Assembly: GCA_020636315.1 (NCBI GenBank)
Contig: JACJYA010000016.1
Span: 135,582 to 199,581 of the forward strand
Origin: Lewinellaceae bacterium
Lineage (GTDB): Bacteria; Bacteroidota; Bacteroidia; Chitinophagales; Saprospiraceae
Reading direction: 5' to 3'
Length of the DNA stretch: 64,000 bases
Shown here: positions 6,877 through 15,686 of the stretch, piece after piece
Position numbering within the stretch: position 1 is the stretch's first letter
Layout: each line of letters starts with the position of its first letter
Made by a program: the position numbers and the translations under genes
Notes under the pieces: generated by a model
Database searches by the model: none
Told to the model about the DNA's origin: nothing
What the model saw: only the letters and a program-made list of their open reading frames with translations

Positions 6877-7094
6877 ACCGCATAGAAATAATTACTTTCC
6901 TGGATAACCGAAAGCCAACAACTAAATGAAAAGTTGGCAATGAGAAGGCCACTCCTATCCGTTTTCATACCACCCGAATGCAGAAGGCGCCCAGAATAAA
7001 ATTTTGTTGAATTGAACGCCGTTGCTGGTTACACTCCAGGTTTCAGTGAGTCTATCCAATAGATGCATTTCTTTAAGATAAATACCAGAAATTA

Positions 7095-8393
7095 ATGCCC
7101 TTCAAAAATAAAACCGTAGTCGTGATGGGTCGTGGTTCCGGCATTGGCCGGGCTATATCCTTTTTCTATCTCGGCATTTCAACCGTTACCTTTGCCTTTT
7201 GCTTTGGGGCACAGGCCTGCAATGATGCTCCCCGCCAGAAAACTGAAGGAAGCATCACCTACGAAATCTCCAATCCGCTTGAGGAACCGCTCGGAGATAT
7301 TGGCTTTACGATCTCCGCTAGTGAGATAAAAACGGACACCGCCGCCATTTTTGATGATAATGGCCGGCCGCTTCCGGTGCAATGGGATGACCTTGATGGG
7401 GATGGACAACCAGATGAACTTTTCTTCCTCGCCGGCCTGGAGCCGGGCTCCACCCTTAAACTGAGCCTGATCCCCGGGCAGGAAGCTCCGAAAACGGAGC
7501 CTCGGGCACAGGTTGTCCTGAAAACCCAGAACACGCCTTTTACGGTTGAAGGCGCGCGGGAACTAAAGGCTCCTTATGTTCCACAGAGCGCTCTGCCGGC
7601 GCCTTCCAACCTCACTCCCCAGAATATGTGGGCCATGTTCGAAGGCCCGGTTTGGGAGAACGGCCTGATCGCTTATCGTTTCTATCTGGACTCCCGCAAC
7701 CGCACCGATATATACGGCAAACAAGTCAGTGCTCTTGTCATGGATACGGTTGGATGGGATTACCACGATATCCAAGACTGGGGGGCCGATATCTTAAAAG
7801 TGGGAGAATCGCTGGGAATAGGCAGCCCCGCCGTCTGGTACGATGGAAAGGCCCACGCACTGGAAAAAGCCGTCGCTAAAAAGGTGGAAGTGGTGGCCAA
7901 CGGCCCGCTCCGCAATTTCATTCGCACAACTTTTACTGGCCTTGCTATAGATACCTTCCACATGGACTTGACCTGGGAACTGGAGATGCATGCCGGCCAC
8001 CACTGGACAGAATCGAGGCTGAAGGCTGAAACGCCGCTTCCGGAGGGTATGTATTTCGCTACCGGGATCGTGAAACACCTGCCTGATTTTACTGCCGGAG
8101 AAGAAGGAGCTGTGGCCTACGGTTACAATTGGGGCCCTCAATCTTTTCACGAGCAGTTACTGGGCATGGCGCTAATGATCAAAAAAAACAGCCAACCAAG
8201 GTTAAAAGACAGCGAACTTGACCATCTGATTATCATGGAAGGTAACAACCAACAGGCTATATATCGTTTTCTGGCGGTTTGGGAAAAAGGTACAGCCCGG
8301 ATCCAGTCAGAGGGAGCCTTCCGTCAACTGCTGGAAAAGGAATGCCGGATCTGGAGCGCCGAATTAAACTTTATTAAAGCAGGAGGAAAATAA
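7095..8393 (+). CDS. DUF4861-family secreted protein with a foreign dehydrogenase N-terminus
   Basis: Residues about 60-425 match the DUF4861 pattern of carbohydrate-locus proteins in Bacteroidota (YRFYLDSRNRTDIYGKQ, DTVGWDYHDIQDWGADILKVG). Their biochemical role is not established. The first 21 residues do not belong: KNKTVVVMGRGSGIGRAI is the beta1-glycine-loop-alphaA start of a short-chain dehydrogenase, with TGGGSGIG altered to MGRGSGIG. It joins in frame to a hydrophobic stretch and AQAC, the remains of the DUF4861 protein's own signal peptide or lipobox. No other Met lies between. The chimera could still be exported because basic residues precede the hydrophobic segment. It is isolated from the enzyme operons and convergent with the next gene. 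Confidence 0.75.
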   Translation: MPFKNKTVVVMGRGSGIGRAISFFYLGISTVTFAFCFGAQACNDAPRQKTEGSITYEISNPLEEPLGDIGFTISASEIKTDTAAIFDDNGRPLPVQWDDLDGDGQPDELFFLAGLEPGSTLKLSLIPGQEAPKTEPRAQVVLKTQNTPFTVEGARELKAPYVPQSALPAPSNLTPQNMWAMFEGPVWENGLIAYRFYLDSRNRTDIYGKQVSALVMDTVGWDYHDIQDWGADILKVGESLGIGSPAVWYDGKAHALEKAVAKKVEVVANGPLRNFIRTTFTGLAIDTFHMDLTWELEMHAGHHWTESRLKAETPLPEGMYFATGIVKHLPDFTAGEEGAVAYGYNWGPQSFHEQLLGMALMIKKNSQPRLKDSELDHLIIMEGNNQQAIYRFLAVWEKGTARIQSEGAFRQLLEKECRIWSAELNFIKAGGK

Positions 8394-8485
8394 AAGAAAA
8401 GGGTTGAACAGGCCTCAGGTGAGCCGCTCCGATATCCGGCAGGGAGGCGTTGAAATCGGCAATATCCAATTATTGCTGCATTCTA

Positions 8486-10702
8486 TTACCTGAGAGGTTG
8501 ATAAACAGGCTGGCCGCGTTCAAAATGAACCGAATAACCCTGCTTTCCGTCCGATACCTCCATGCGCCCGCCCTTGATCTTAAGGTAAGGGCTTTCATAG
8601 ACGGCGCTGCCGGCCCAATTGTCGAAATCGAGCGGGTTCCCGTTTATTCGGGCCATGGCTTTTAGCCCCGCAGGCTGATAGGCCATTTCTATCAAATCGC
8701 CCGCCAATGACCGATAAGATAGCCGCAGGGTTTTCTCCAGTTGGCTCCGGTCGAGCCTGGTTTGTGACAATAGAGCCTCCTCCAGGGCAGCCTGGCTGGG
8801 GAAGTCGGCCACTTCCGCCCCTTCCAGGACATAGCCGGACTGCTGCCCTTTCACCACGAGGACGTAATAGCCCTGCAGTATCGACCGCCACCGTTTATCT
8901 TTCACCTCTTCTAGCTGGCCCGCATCTACTTCTATTATAAAGAAACCCTCGCCAACAGGCTGTACCGCCACCCAGGTGTTATTGGCCCTGGCGATGATCC
9001 ATTGATCTCCAACGGCTAAAGGGCCTGACGCCCGGGGGATCAGCAGCCAGGAAGCTGCGGAAAACTTCTTGTTATCCCAGAAGGCCTGCAGGCTGGCAGC
9101 GGAGGCCATATCCGGTTTTTGGATTTCCTGCAGGGGCTCGGAGGCGTATTTCCGGCGGTTGGCGTATTCGAAGCGCTCTACCTGGGCGCTGTCCGGCAGG
9201 TGCCAGGGGTTGATGCGCCGGGGGTTAACCTCGAAACGGGTGCTTTCTTCTGCCGCCACCTGAGAGGGAGCGGAAAGCAGGAGGAGCGTTCCCTTGCTGT
9301 GCACCGTCTGCGTATAAGGGCTGTGCCCGGAAGTGGTCAGCGCCCAGGGCTGCCCGCCGGTAAAGCCCAGGGGGCCATCCTCTCCTTCCGCTATCAGCGA
9401 CCACACCATCTGCTGGTTGGGGTTATCAACTATACTCATATAGACATTGCCAAGGCCAAAGGATTCGGAGCGGTAGAAAGATTCCTGAAAGGCATTGAAT
9501 CGATCCATGTGATAAAAAGGGCGGCATATATGCGCTTCATAGGGAATGGGCACCTCCTGACGGGCAATGCGGGTAATGAGCTCATTCGGCCGGTATGTTG
9601 TAGTAGCATGATGTACAGAAGTGGCCTCTTCTGACATATCCCGGCTTATATTATCGAAAAAGCCCCAGAACAATTTTTCCATTTTATCCGCCTCATCACC
9701 CGGTAAATAGCCCCGCTTCATGCCGCCGGCTATTTGGCCGTCCACTACTTTCAATGCTGCAGCTGCGAAATAATAGTCGAGCATAAATTTTGCCAGGGCC
9801 TTGCTTTCTGTATTTTTGGAAAAGTCATAAAGGTTGAAAAAGCCTTCTATAGAATAAGGATAGTAGATCTGAGAATCGTACTCTCCGTTGCCTGTTTCCA
9901 GTATTCTTTTGGCGTAATCCAGTAGAAACCCAAAGCATATTTCTCCGGCTTCTCCTACCGGATAGCCTGAGATCAGGCCATCTTCGGGCAGATGCTGGCT
10001 GTAAACAGCACATGCGGTACGCCACATGGTTTTATGGTTTTCCGTGCCGCCGTCGATGGTATTGCCGCCGAGCAGCGTGCCCGGTTGCCCCACCAGGTTA
10101 TGAGGGTACGACAGCGACGCCCATTCCCGGGTTCCATCCGAGGGGCGCCTTGCTTCTTCATAATCAGCTATGGCCCGATGGAAACCGGACTTCCACTCCT
10201 CCCCCATTTCATCGGCCAGAAAGGGATAGAACCGCGCCCAGTTGTTGCAGGCAAAATGGTATTGCTGCCGCAGGTTGCCGGGAATGCTGAGAAAAGCCCG
10301 CGCTTCGACATTTGCCGGTTCCAGCAGCAGCTGAGCCGTAGCCGGCGGCAGTTCGTACTTCAGGAGATCTCCTCCAAAGGCGGTGATCTCGCCCTTATCA
10401 TTGCGGGCCTTGGGCCCGAAGTAGCCGGTTGGCCCTTGCCGGTAAGCCCTGCCGGTGTAGGGCGAATAGACCGTCTCGCCTTCCAGCACCCAGGCTTTTA
10501 CCGGCAGGCCGGTGTCAGGACAACGCGAACTGGCCATGCCTCTGATGGCGAAACCCTCAGCCGCAATGCGCGGCAGCATGGGGGCCATGCGTTGCTGAAA
10601 ACCGGTTTCATCCGGGTAGCTGCTCACTTCCCAAAGCGACTGGGCTGTGCAGTAAAAAGAACAAAAGAAAAAAACGAACAAGGAGAACGATCTATATCTC
10701 AT
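8486..10702 (-). CDS. Large secreted protein of unknown function in the GH29 operon
   Basis: A 738-residue protein with a signal peptide (MRYRSFSLFVFFFCSFYCTAQ). I do not recognise a named family. The N-terminal two thirds are helical and rich in Trp/Tyr, with conserved-looking motifs GGTENHKTMWRT, CNNWARFYPF and SVHHATTTYRPNE. They suggest an alpha/alpha-toroid domain like those of polysaccharide lyases and alpha/alpha glycosidases. The C-terminal third reads as beta-strands. It is the last gene of a minus-strand unit (sigma factor, GH29, this gene; gaps of 71 and 31 bp) that starts from an operator-bearing promoter. A lyase or glycosidase role is inference from fold pattern and context only. 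Confidence 0.6.
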   Translation of the reverse strand: MRYRSFSLFVFFFCSFYCTAQSLWEVSSYPDETGFQQRMAPMLPRIAAEGFAIRGMASSRCPDTGLPVKAWVLEGETVYSPYTGRAYRQGPTGYFGPKARNDKGEITAFGGDLLKYELPPATAQLLLEPANVEARAFLSIPGNLRQQYHFACNNWARFYPFLADEMGEEWKSGFHRAIADYEEARRPSDGTREWASLSYPHNLVGQPGTLLGGNTIDGGTENHKTMWRTACAVYSQHLPEDGLISGYPVGEAGEICFGFLLDYAKRILETGNGEYDSQIYYPYSIEGFFNLYDFSKNTESKALAKFMLDYYFAAAALKVVDGQIAGGMKRGYLPGDEADKMEKLFWGFFDNISRDMSEEATSVHHATTTYRPNELITRIARQEVPIPYEAHICRPFYHMDRFNAFQESFYRSESFGLGNVYMSIVDNPNQQMVWSLIAEGEDGPLGFTGGQPWALTTSGHSPYTQTVHSKGTLLLLSAPSQVAAEESTRFEVNPRRINPWHLPDSAQVERFEYANRRKYASEPLQEIQKPDMASAASLQAFWDNKKFSAASWLLIPRASGPLAVGDQWIIARANNTWVAVQPVGEGFFIIEVDAGQLEEVKDKRWRSILQGYYVLVVKGQQSGYVLEGAEVADFPSQAALEEALLSQTRLDRSQLEKTLRLSYRSLAGDLIEMAYQPAGLKAMARINGNPLDFDNWAGSAVYESPYLKIKGGRMEVSDGKQGYSVHFERGQPVYQPLR

Positions 10703-10733
10703 TAAAGGACAGGCTTTTCATCGAATGATTTTT

Positions 10734-11858
10734 TTATTCACGTAAATACTTTAGTGTTCTCTCATCTATTTCTCGTAGTAGCCCCTTGGCGCTGGGCCCT
10801 ACATTCAGCAGCAGGTTGGCCTCCACCTTCCCGGCCACCTCCAGATTGTTCAGGATCTGTCTCTTTTCCAGGGCTGAGGTATCCCATTCGTGCCAGAACC
10901 AGTTGCCGGATGGGAAACGCTTATCTCCTTTTACAGACATGGTGGCCTCGATCTGTAGTGGAAAGTACCTCTTCTCGCCAAGCCATTCCCACACTTTCTG
11001 GTCCTCGGCTACGCCGGTGTACTTCTCTCCGCTGCGGATATCCACCGGGTGAAGGGGCACGCCGGGATAGGCCGTGGTGGAATTGTTCATCACGAGGCAC
11101 CCGGGCTGCAACGATTTGATGTACTGGTACAGGTGGTCCATCTGCCAGCGGTAGGCGCCCTCCGTGCGCCAGGCGCTGATGAAGGCCAGGTTTCGCTCCC
11201 GGTTCCATTCTTCAAAACCGGCCTCCCCTTCCAGTTCTTTATTCTTTTTTGTCCAACCTGTTTTTTGCTTCTTCCAGAAACCGTCAAACCAGAGCTCAAT
11301 GGCCTCCCCGTACTGCGTCAGGAGTTCTTCCAGCTGCCTTTTCATAAAATCCACATAGGCCCAGTCATTGGTATCGTGGCTTTTCTCATGGCAATCCCAG
11401 AGGGAGTAATAGAAGCCCACCTGGAGGCCATGCTTGTGTGCTGAGTTGACGAGTTCTCCTACCAGGTCACCTTTCCAGGGCGTAGCCTCCACCGAATAGC
11501 GGGTATGTTTTGTCGGCCATAGACAAAAGCCGTCGTGATGTTTTGTGACCAAAACTACATATTTCATTCCGGCTGTTTTGGCTGTGGCGCACCATTGATC
11601 TGTATTGAGTTTTTCAGGGTTGAATTTTACCGGGTCAAGAGTTCCATCGCTCCACTCTACATCGTAGTAGGTGTTGATGCCAAAGTGGATGAACATGCCG
11701 AAGCCCAGCTCCATCCAGGCTTTCTGCTCCGGAGTGGGCTCGGGCTGGCCCGATGCCTCTGTTATTCTACCCCGGCTTCTGCCTTCGACTGCAACAGGAA
11801 CCGCCATCAGGCCCAACCCGGAGGTGGCCAGGCTGTGGAGAAATTTCCTTCTTTTCAT
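10734..11858 (-). CDS. Alpha-L-fucosidase, GH29
   Basis: GH29 enzymes remove alpha-linked L-fucose with retention of configuration. The 374-residue product has a twin-arginine-type leader (MKRRKFLHSLATSGLGLMAVP), so it may be exported folded. The catalytic domain shows GFGMFIHFGINTYYDVEWSDG near the N-terminus, VLVTKHHDGFCLWPT, and the nucleophile motif ELWFDGFW with Asp192. The general acid is not conserved across the family and is not assigned. The C-terminal beta-sandwich common in longer GH29 proteins is missing, so this is a catalytic-core form. It lies between an ECF sigma factor gene and an unknown secreted protein on the same strand. Fucose release fits a fucosylated algal or host glycan. 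Confidence 0.92.
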   Translation of the reverse strand: MKRRKFLHSLATSGLGLMAVPVAVEGRSRGRITEASGQPEPTPEQKAWMELGFGMFIHFGINTYYDVEWSDGTLDPVKFNPEKLNTDQWCATAKTAGMKYVVLVTKHHDGFCLWPTKHTRYSVEATPWKGDLVGELVNSAHKHGLQVGFYYSLWDCHEKSHDTNDWAYVDFMKRQLEELLTQYGEAIELWFDGFWKKQKTGWTKKNKELEGEAGFEEWNRERNLAFISAWRTEGAYRWQMDHLYQYIKSLQPGCLVMNNSTTAYPGVPLHPVDIRSGEKYTGVAEDQKVWEWLGEKRYFPLQIEATMSVKGDKRFPSGNWFWHEWDTSALEKRQILNNLEVAGKVEANLLLNVGPSAKGLLREIDERTLKYLRE

Positions 11859-11929
11859 TACCGTTTAGTTTTTGGCGCCAGGTTACTTCTATCTGAACAG
11901 AAATAACTTATCCTCAAATAAATGATTAA

Positions 11930-12541
11930 CTAACCGGATATGGCAGAACGCCTGATACCGGACTCCCCACTTCCGGCAGCCTGCTCTTCAGCCATCTGGG
12001 CTCTTAGGCGCTTCATGCCCCGGGATACATAATTGCGGGCAACCTGATAGGATATGGCCATGATGGAAGTGATCTCGTGATAATCAAAGCCTTCAAAAAA
12101 CTTCAGGCATATAACCTCCCGCTGCCGGCCTGGCAACTGGTCCACTTCCGTTTTCAGAGTTGCCATAAACTCATCAGAAGAAGGAGATGTCTCCTCCGGG
12201 CTGACGGGCAAAGAAAATTCGCTCCGAGGCTGCAGCTCCTGGTAGGCCTTCTGATGCCGGAATTGATTCCGCCTGACATGAAGGCTTTTCCGGACGTGGT
12301 TGCGAAGCGCCACAAAGAGATAGGAGCGAATATTGTGAATGTCAATCAGGGATTTGTCCTTTTGGTATAACTTCAAAAAGATCTCCTGTATCGCATCCTT
12401 TACCAGGGCTTCGTCTGAAGTCAGGTTGCATCCGTAAATAAAAAGCCGGCTTGCATAGGCCTTATACAGGTTTTCGAAAGCGTTGTCATCTCCTTTTATA
12501 TAAGCCTGCCATATAGCCTGATGGTAATCCTGTTCACCCAT
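11930..12541 (-). CDS. ECF-type RNA polymerase sigma factor (orphan)
   Basis: A 203-residue sigma-70 family factor. Region 2 is about residues 20-90 (AFENLYKAYASRLFIYG, AIQEIFLKLYQKDKSL). Region 4 is about 130-185 (LPGRQREVICLKFFEGFDYHEI and a C-terminal HTH VARNYVSRGMKRLRA). It belongs to the FecI/carbohydrate-type ECF group of Bacteroidota. Such factors are usually held by a FecR anti-sigma encoded next door, but no FecR gene adjoins this one. It is the first gene of a unit with GH29. Its promoter carries one of the five 36-bp operators described here, which would place the sigma factor under the HTCS. Its own target promoter is unknown. Confidence 0.88.
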   Translation of the reverse strand: MGEQDYHQAIWQAYIKGDDNAFENLYKAYASRLFIYGCNLTSDEALVKDAIQEIFLKLYQKDKSLIDIHNIRSYLFVALRNHVRKSLHVRRNQFRHQKAYQELQPRSEFSLPVSPEETSPSSDEFMATLKTEVDQLPGRQREVICLKFFEGFDYHEITSIMAISYQVARNYVSRGMKRLRAQMAEEQAAGSGESGIRRSAISG

Positions 12542-12580
12542 TTTACTTTGAAAGTAGATTTTGATCAGTCAGATAATAGT

Positions 12581-12643
12581 CAAATGTATTACCGCCAAAA
12601 GGGTGATATGTGGAATAATGTCTCTTTTTGCCAAGGTTTGCGT
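12581..12643 (-). promoter_or_regulatory. Operator A with -7 box for the ECF sigma/GH29 unit
   Basis: Read towards the sigma gene, the 36-bp operator (12643 to 12608) has proximal half ACATTATTCCACAT preceded by AGAG, and a weaker distal half. Exactly 19 bp further lies TACATTTG (12588-12581), a perfect TAnnTTTG box. The ATG is 39 bp downstream of that box. The proximal half is identical to that of the SusC operator at 50681. Confidence 0.65.
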
Positions 12644-12682
12644 CTCACCTGCCAGCAGGCTGTTCTTCCAATAGACACTGGT

Positions 12683-12745
12683 ACAAATGTCCTGCCTGAC
12701 AGGGATAATATTACACATCATATTCAGCGCCAAGGGTGAAATTTG
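12683..12745 (+). promoter_or_regulatory. Operator A' with -7 box for the GH2/lyase unit
   Basis: The 36-bp operator at 12683-12718 has distal half ACAAATGTCC and proximal half ATAATATTACACAT. After 19 bp comes GAAATTTG (12738-12745), which matches TAnnTTTG except for the first base. It faces away from operator A, and the two copies are separated by 39 bp. Confidence 0.6.
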
Positions 12746-12887
12746 GCCCTGGCTTGCCATCTATTAATTGAGTTTTGAACAAACTCTTAACTTTCTTCAG
12801 AACTTCTTGCAAAATTTCAAGGGTGATGAACAAGGCGATTGCTACTCTATCCTCATTTAGTATCTTCCCAAAAAATACAACTGCGAC

Positions 12888-15536
12888 ATGATCCAGCATA
12901 TCTTCCGTTTGCTTATCGCTCTGACACTCTCCTTTTCTGCTTTCCTCGCCACAGCCCAGGAGGCCACTCTCAACCCCGCCTGGCAATTCCTGCAGGATGA
13001 TAGCCTGGATGTAAAGGCCCTCGAGGGAGCTACAGGCTGGCGCCTGGTCAACTTACCCCATACCTGGAACCGTTACGATGCCTTCGATGAAGAAGAGGGT
13101 TATAAAAGAGGCGTCGGATGGTACCGGAAAACCCTTTACCTGCCTCGTACAGAGAATAACCGCCTTTTCCTGAAATTCGAAGGCGCCAACCAACACACCA
13201 CCATATATGTGAACGGCAAAAAGGCCGGTGAGCATGCCGGGGGCTACACCGCCTTTGTAGTAGATATTACGGCACAGGCCATGCTCGATGCCGGAAACAC
13301 CATCGTGGTGAAGGTGGACAACCGCTACGATAAGGCCATCCCCCCTCTGTCCGCCGATTTTACTTTCTACGGCGGCATTTACCGGGATCTGTGGCTGTTG
13401 CGCAAACCGGAACAGTTCTTCGACCTGACGGATGGAAGCACCAAAGGTGTTTACCTCAGCACGCCGAAAATCTCGGAGGAGCATGCCCAGCTCAGGGTGC
13501 TGGCTAAAGTGCACAATACCGCCGCCCAAAACCAGGTGCTGGCCGTCACTGCCCGGCTTTTTAGCCCCGATGGAGCGCTAATCGAAGAAAGGAGCAAAAA
13601 AATAAACGTTGGAGCAGGGCTGTCCGGACAGCAGGAGATCATTTTTGAGATTAACAAACCAAAGCTCTGGACACCCGCCCGCCCCGTCCTATACCGGGTG
13701 GAAGTCGGCCTGATAGACCCGAAAGGCCAAACGCTCGACAGCTTTACCGCCCGGCGTGGTTTCCGATGGGTGAAAATGGACGAAAGCCGGGCCCTGCTGC
13801 TCAACGGCAAACCGTTGAAGCTCATCGGCACGAACCACCATCAGGATTACCCTGGCCTGGGCAATGCCCTGCCCGATGAACTCCATCGAAGAGACATACG
13901 GATACTAAAGGATATGGGCGCTAATTTTCTGCGTATCTCCCACTACCCGCAGGACCCTGCCCTGCTGGACGCCTGTGATGAACTGGGCATCCTGGCCTGG
14001 GAGGAGATCCCCATCGTTAATTCCATTACGGTTTCTGATGCTTTTAAAATCAACAGCGTGCAGATGCTGCGCGAGATGATCCGCCAGCATTACAACCACA
14101 CGAGCATCATCATCTGGGGCTTTATGAATGAGGTGCTCCTGCAGGTCAATAATGGCCTGCAGGACAACCCCTGGATTGAAGAAAAAGCCTATGTCAGGGA
14201 GGTTGAGAAGTTAGCTGCAGCCCTGAATGCCATAGCCAAAGAAGAAGACCCGAGCCGCTGGACCACCATCGCACACCACGGCAATTACAAGCTCTACGAG
14301 GATGCCGGCATGAACGAAATCACCGACATCGTAGGCTGGAACCTGTACTACGGCTGGTACTCAGCCAACATGCCGGAAGCCGGCGAATTTCTGGGCCGCT
14401 TTCACGAGGATCATCCTGATAAGGGCATCATCATCGCCGAATACGGCGGCGGCAGTGACCCGCGCCTTCACGCCATCGAACCGAAGCGCTTTGATTTTTC
14501 CATAGAGTGGCAAACGGCAATCCACGCCAGCTATTATCAGCAGATGCTCACCCGTCCTTATGTTATGGGTGGAGCGGTGTGGAATTTCGCCGATTTCGGT
14601 TCCGAAGGCCGCAAGGATGCTGTACCCCATATCAACAGCAAAGGCATTCTGCATTTTGACAGGAAGCCCAAGGATAGCTACTTCTACTACAAGGCTGCCC
14701 TCTCGGAACAGCCCTATCTAAAGATCGGCAGCAACGACTGGAAGCAGAGGGTGGGCTTCGCCAATAAGGCAGGGCGGCTTCCCCAGCCCGTGTTTATATT
14801 TTCCAACCAGCCGACGGCCAAAGTGCACCTCAATGGAGAGGTTCTGGGAGAATTTCCGGTTGAAAATTTCCATGCGAAGGTGAATGTCCCCTTCCGGAAG
14901 GGTGAGAATAGCCTCCACGTTACTGCAGGAGAGGGCCTGGAGGACAAGGCTACTTTCTACGCCTCCCCTTACCCGGAAAACCTCTCCCGCCTTTCCCCAA
15001 AAGACATCGATATACACATGAACCTTGGGGCTCATTTCTACTTTATCGACGGCCTCACCAAAGACATCTGGATACCGGAACAAGCTTACCGGGAAGGCTC
15101 CATAGGCTTCGTCGGCGGCGCCCGCCTGATGAGCTGGAAGGGTTCCCGGGTAGGTACAGATAAGGAGATCTTTGGTACCGATAACGAGCCCATCTATCAG
15201 ACCCTGAGGGATTCCATAAAGACCTTTCGGGCAGATGTACCCGACGGCTGGTATGAAGTCAGCCTCCACTTTGCCGAGATCTACAGCCGGGAAGCCCGGG
15301 AGAAGATGGCTTACAACCTCGGCGCGGAAGGCGAAGAGGCGGTGCTTGCCGCCGATCGGCTGTTTCACGTGAAGGTCAACGGGCAACGGGCGCTTTCGGT
15401 TTTACAGCTGCCTGATTTCCAGGCCATGCATTATCGTTTTTACATAAAAGCCTCCGAGGGGAAGGGGATCAATATTGAATTTGCAGGTGAAAGGGGCAGT
15501 ACTTTTCTGAGTGGGGCCTCTGTCAGGGGGCTGTAG
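12888..15536 (+). CDS. Beta-galactosidase-type GH2 with C-terminal malectin-like domain
   Basis: GH2 enzymes hydrolyse beta-linked galactose, glucuronate or mannose from chain ends. The 882-residue secreted protein (signal peptide to ATAQ) has the usual order. First comes a jelly-roll sugar-binding domain (about 25-190), then an Ig-like domain (about 195-290), then a TIM barrel (about 300-600). The acid/base is Glu415 in GFMNEV and the nucleophile Glu518 in AEYGGG. Residues about 700-882 form a malectin/CBM57-like domain (GAHFYFIDG, WYEVSLHFAEIY). This is an exo-beta-galactosidase architecture common in algal-polysaccharide loci; galactose specificity is likely, not proven. It is first in a plus-strand unit with the lyase and oxidoreductase, driven by operator A'. 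Confidence 0.9.
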   Translation: MIQHIFRLLIALTLSFSAFLATAQEATLNPAWQFLQDDSLDVKALEGATGWRLVNLPHTWNRYDAFDEEEGYKRGVGWYRKTLYLPRTENNRLFLKFEGANQHTTIYVNGKKAGEHAGGYTAFVVDITAQAMLDAGNTIVVKVDNRYDKAIPPLSADFTFYGGIYRDLWLLRKPEQFFDLTDGSTKGVYLSTPKISEEHAQLRVLAKVHNTAAQNQVLAVTARLFSPDGALIEERSKKINVGAGLSGQQEIIFEINKPKLWTPARPVLYRVEVGLIDPKGQTLDSFTARRGFRWVKMDESRALLLNGKPLKLIGTNHHQDYPGLGNALPDELHRRDIRILKDMGANFLRISHYPQDPALLDACDELGILAWEEIPIVNSITVSDAFKINSVQMLREMIRQHYNHTSIIIWGFMNEVLLQVNNGLQDNPWIEEKAYVREVEKLAAALNAIAKEEDPSRWTTIAHHGNYKLYEDAGMNEITDIVGWNLYYGWYSANMPEAGEFLGRFHEDHPDKGIIIAEYGGGSDPRLHAIEPKRFDFSIEWQTAIHASYYQQMLTRPYVMGGAVWNFADFGSEGRKDAVPHINSKGILHFDRKPKDSYFYYKAALSEQPYLKIGSNDWKQRVGFANKAGRLPQPVFIFSNQPTAKVHLNGEVLGEFPVENFHAKVNVPFRKGENSLHVTAGEGLEDKATFYASPYPENLSRLSPKDIDIHMNLGAHFYFIDGLTKDIWIPEQAYREGSIGFVGGARLMSWKGSRVGTDKEIFGTDNEPIYQTLRDSIKTFRADVPDGWYEVSLHFAEIYSREAREKMAYNLGAEGEEAVLAADRLFHVKVNGQRALSVLQLPDFQAMHYRFYIKASEGKGINIEFAGERGSTFLSGASVRGL

Positions 15537-15599
15537 GCGAGCCAGAAAGCAGCCGTAGGCCGTCATTCCCGGGCGCCGAACTAAAGTCATAGCATCAAT

Positions 15600-15685
15600 A
15601 TGATGAAATATTATTGCTCCTGCTTGCACTCCTGGCCTTGCTCAGCTGCGGCCGGGAAACCCCGAACGAACAAAAAAACAAGTAA
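15600..15685 (+). pseudogene. Frameshifted lipoprotein signal-peptide stub, probably from a sulfatase
   Basis: ATG ATG AAA at 15600 is followed, one base out of frame from 15608, by a textbook lipoprotein leader (ILLLLLALLALLSCGR) and ETPNEQKNK, then TAA at 15683-15685. In its own frame this leader has no start codon, so a single-base deletion has separated start and leader. The Cys followed by a short polar linker is how the sulfatases in this window begin just before their 'PNIIxIL' catalytic start. The stub therefore looks like the head of a lost sulfatase. Confidence 0.55.
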
Positions 15686-15686
15686 A

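Noticed and set aside
6955..7068. 37-codon minus-strand frame (MHLLDRLTETWSV to WYENG) upstream of the HTH relic
   Set aside because: It looks protein-like (Trp-rich end) and might be the C-terminus of a lost gene, but I recognise no family and it has no promoter support.
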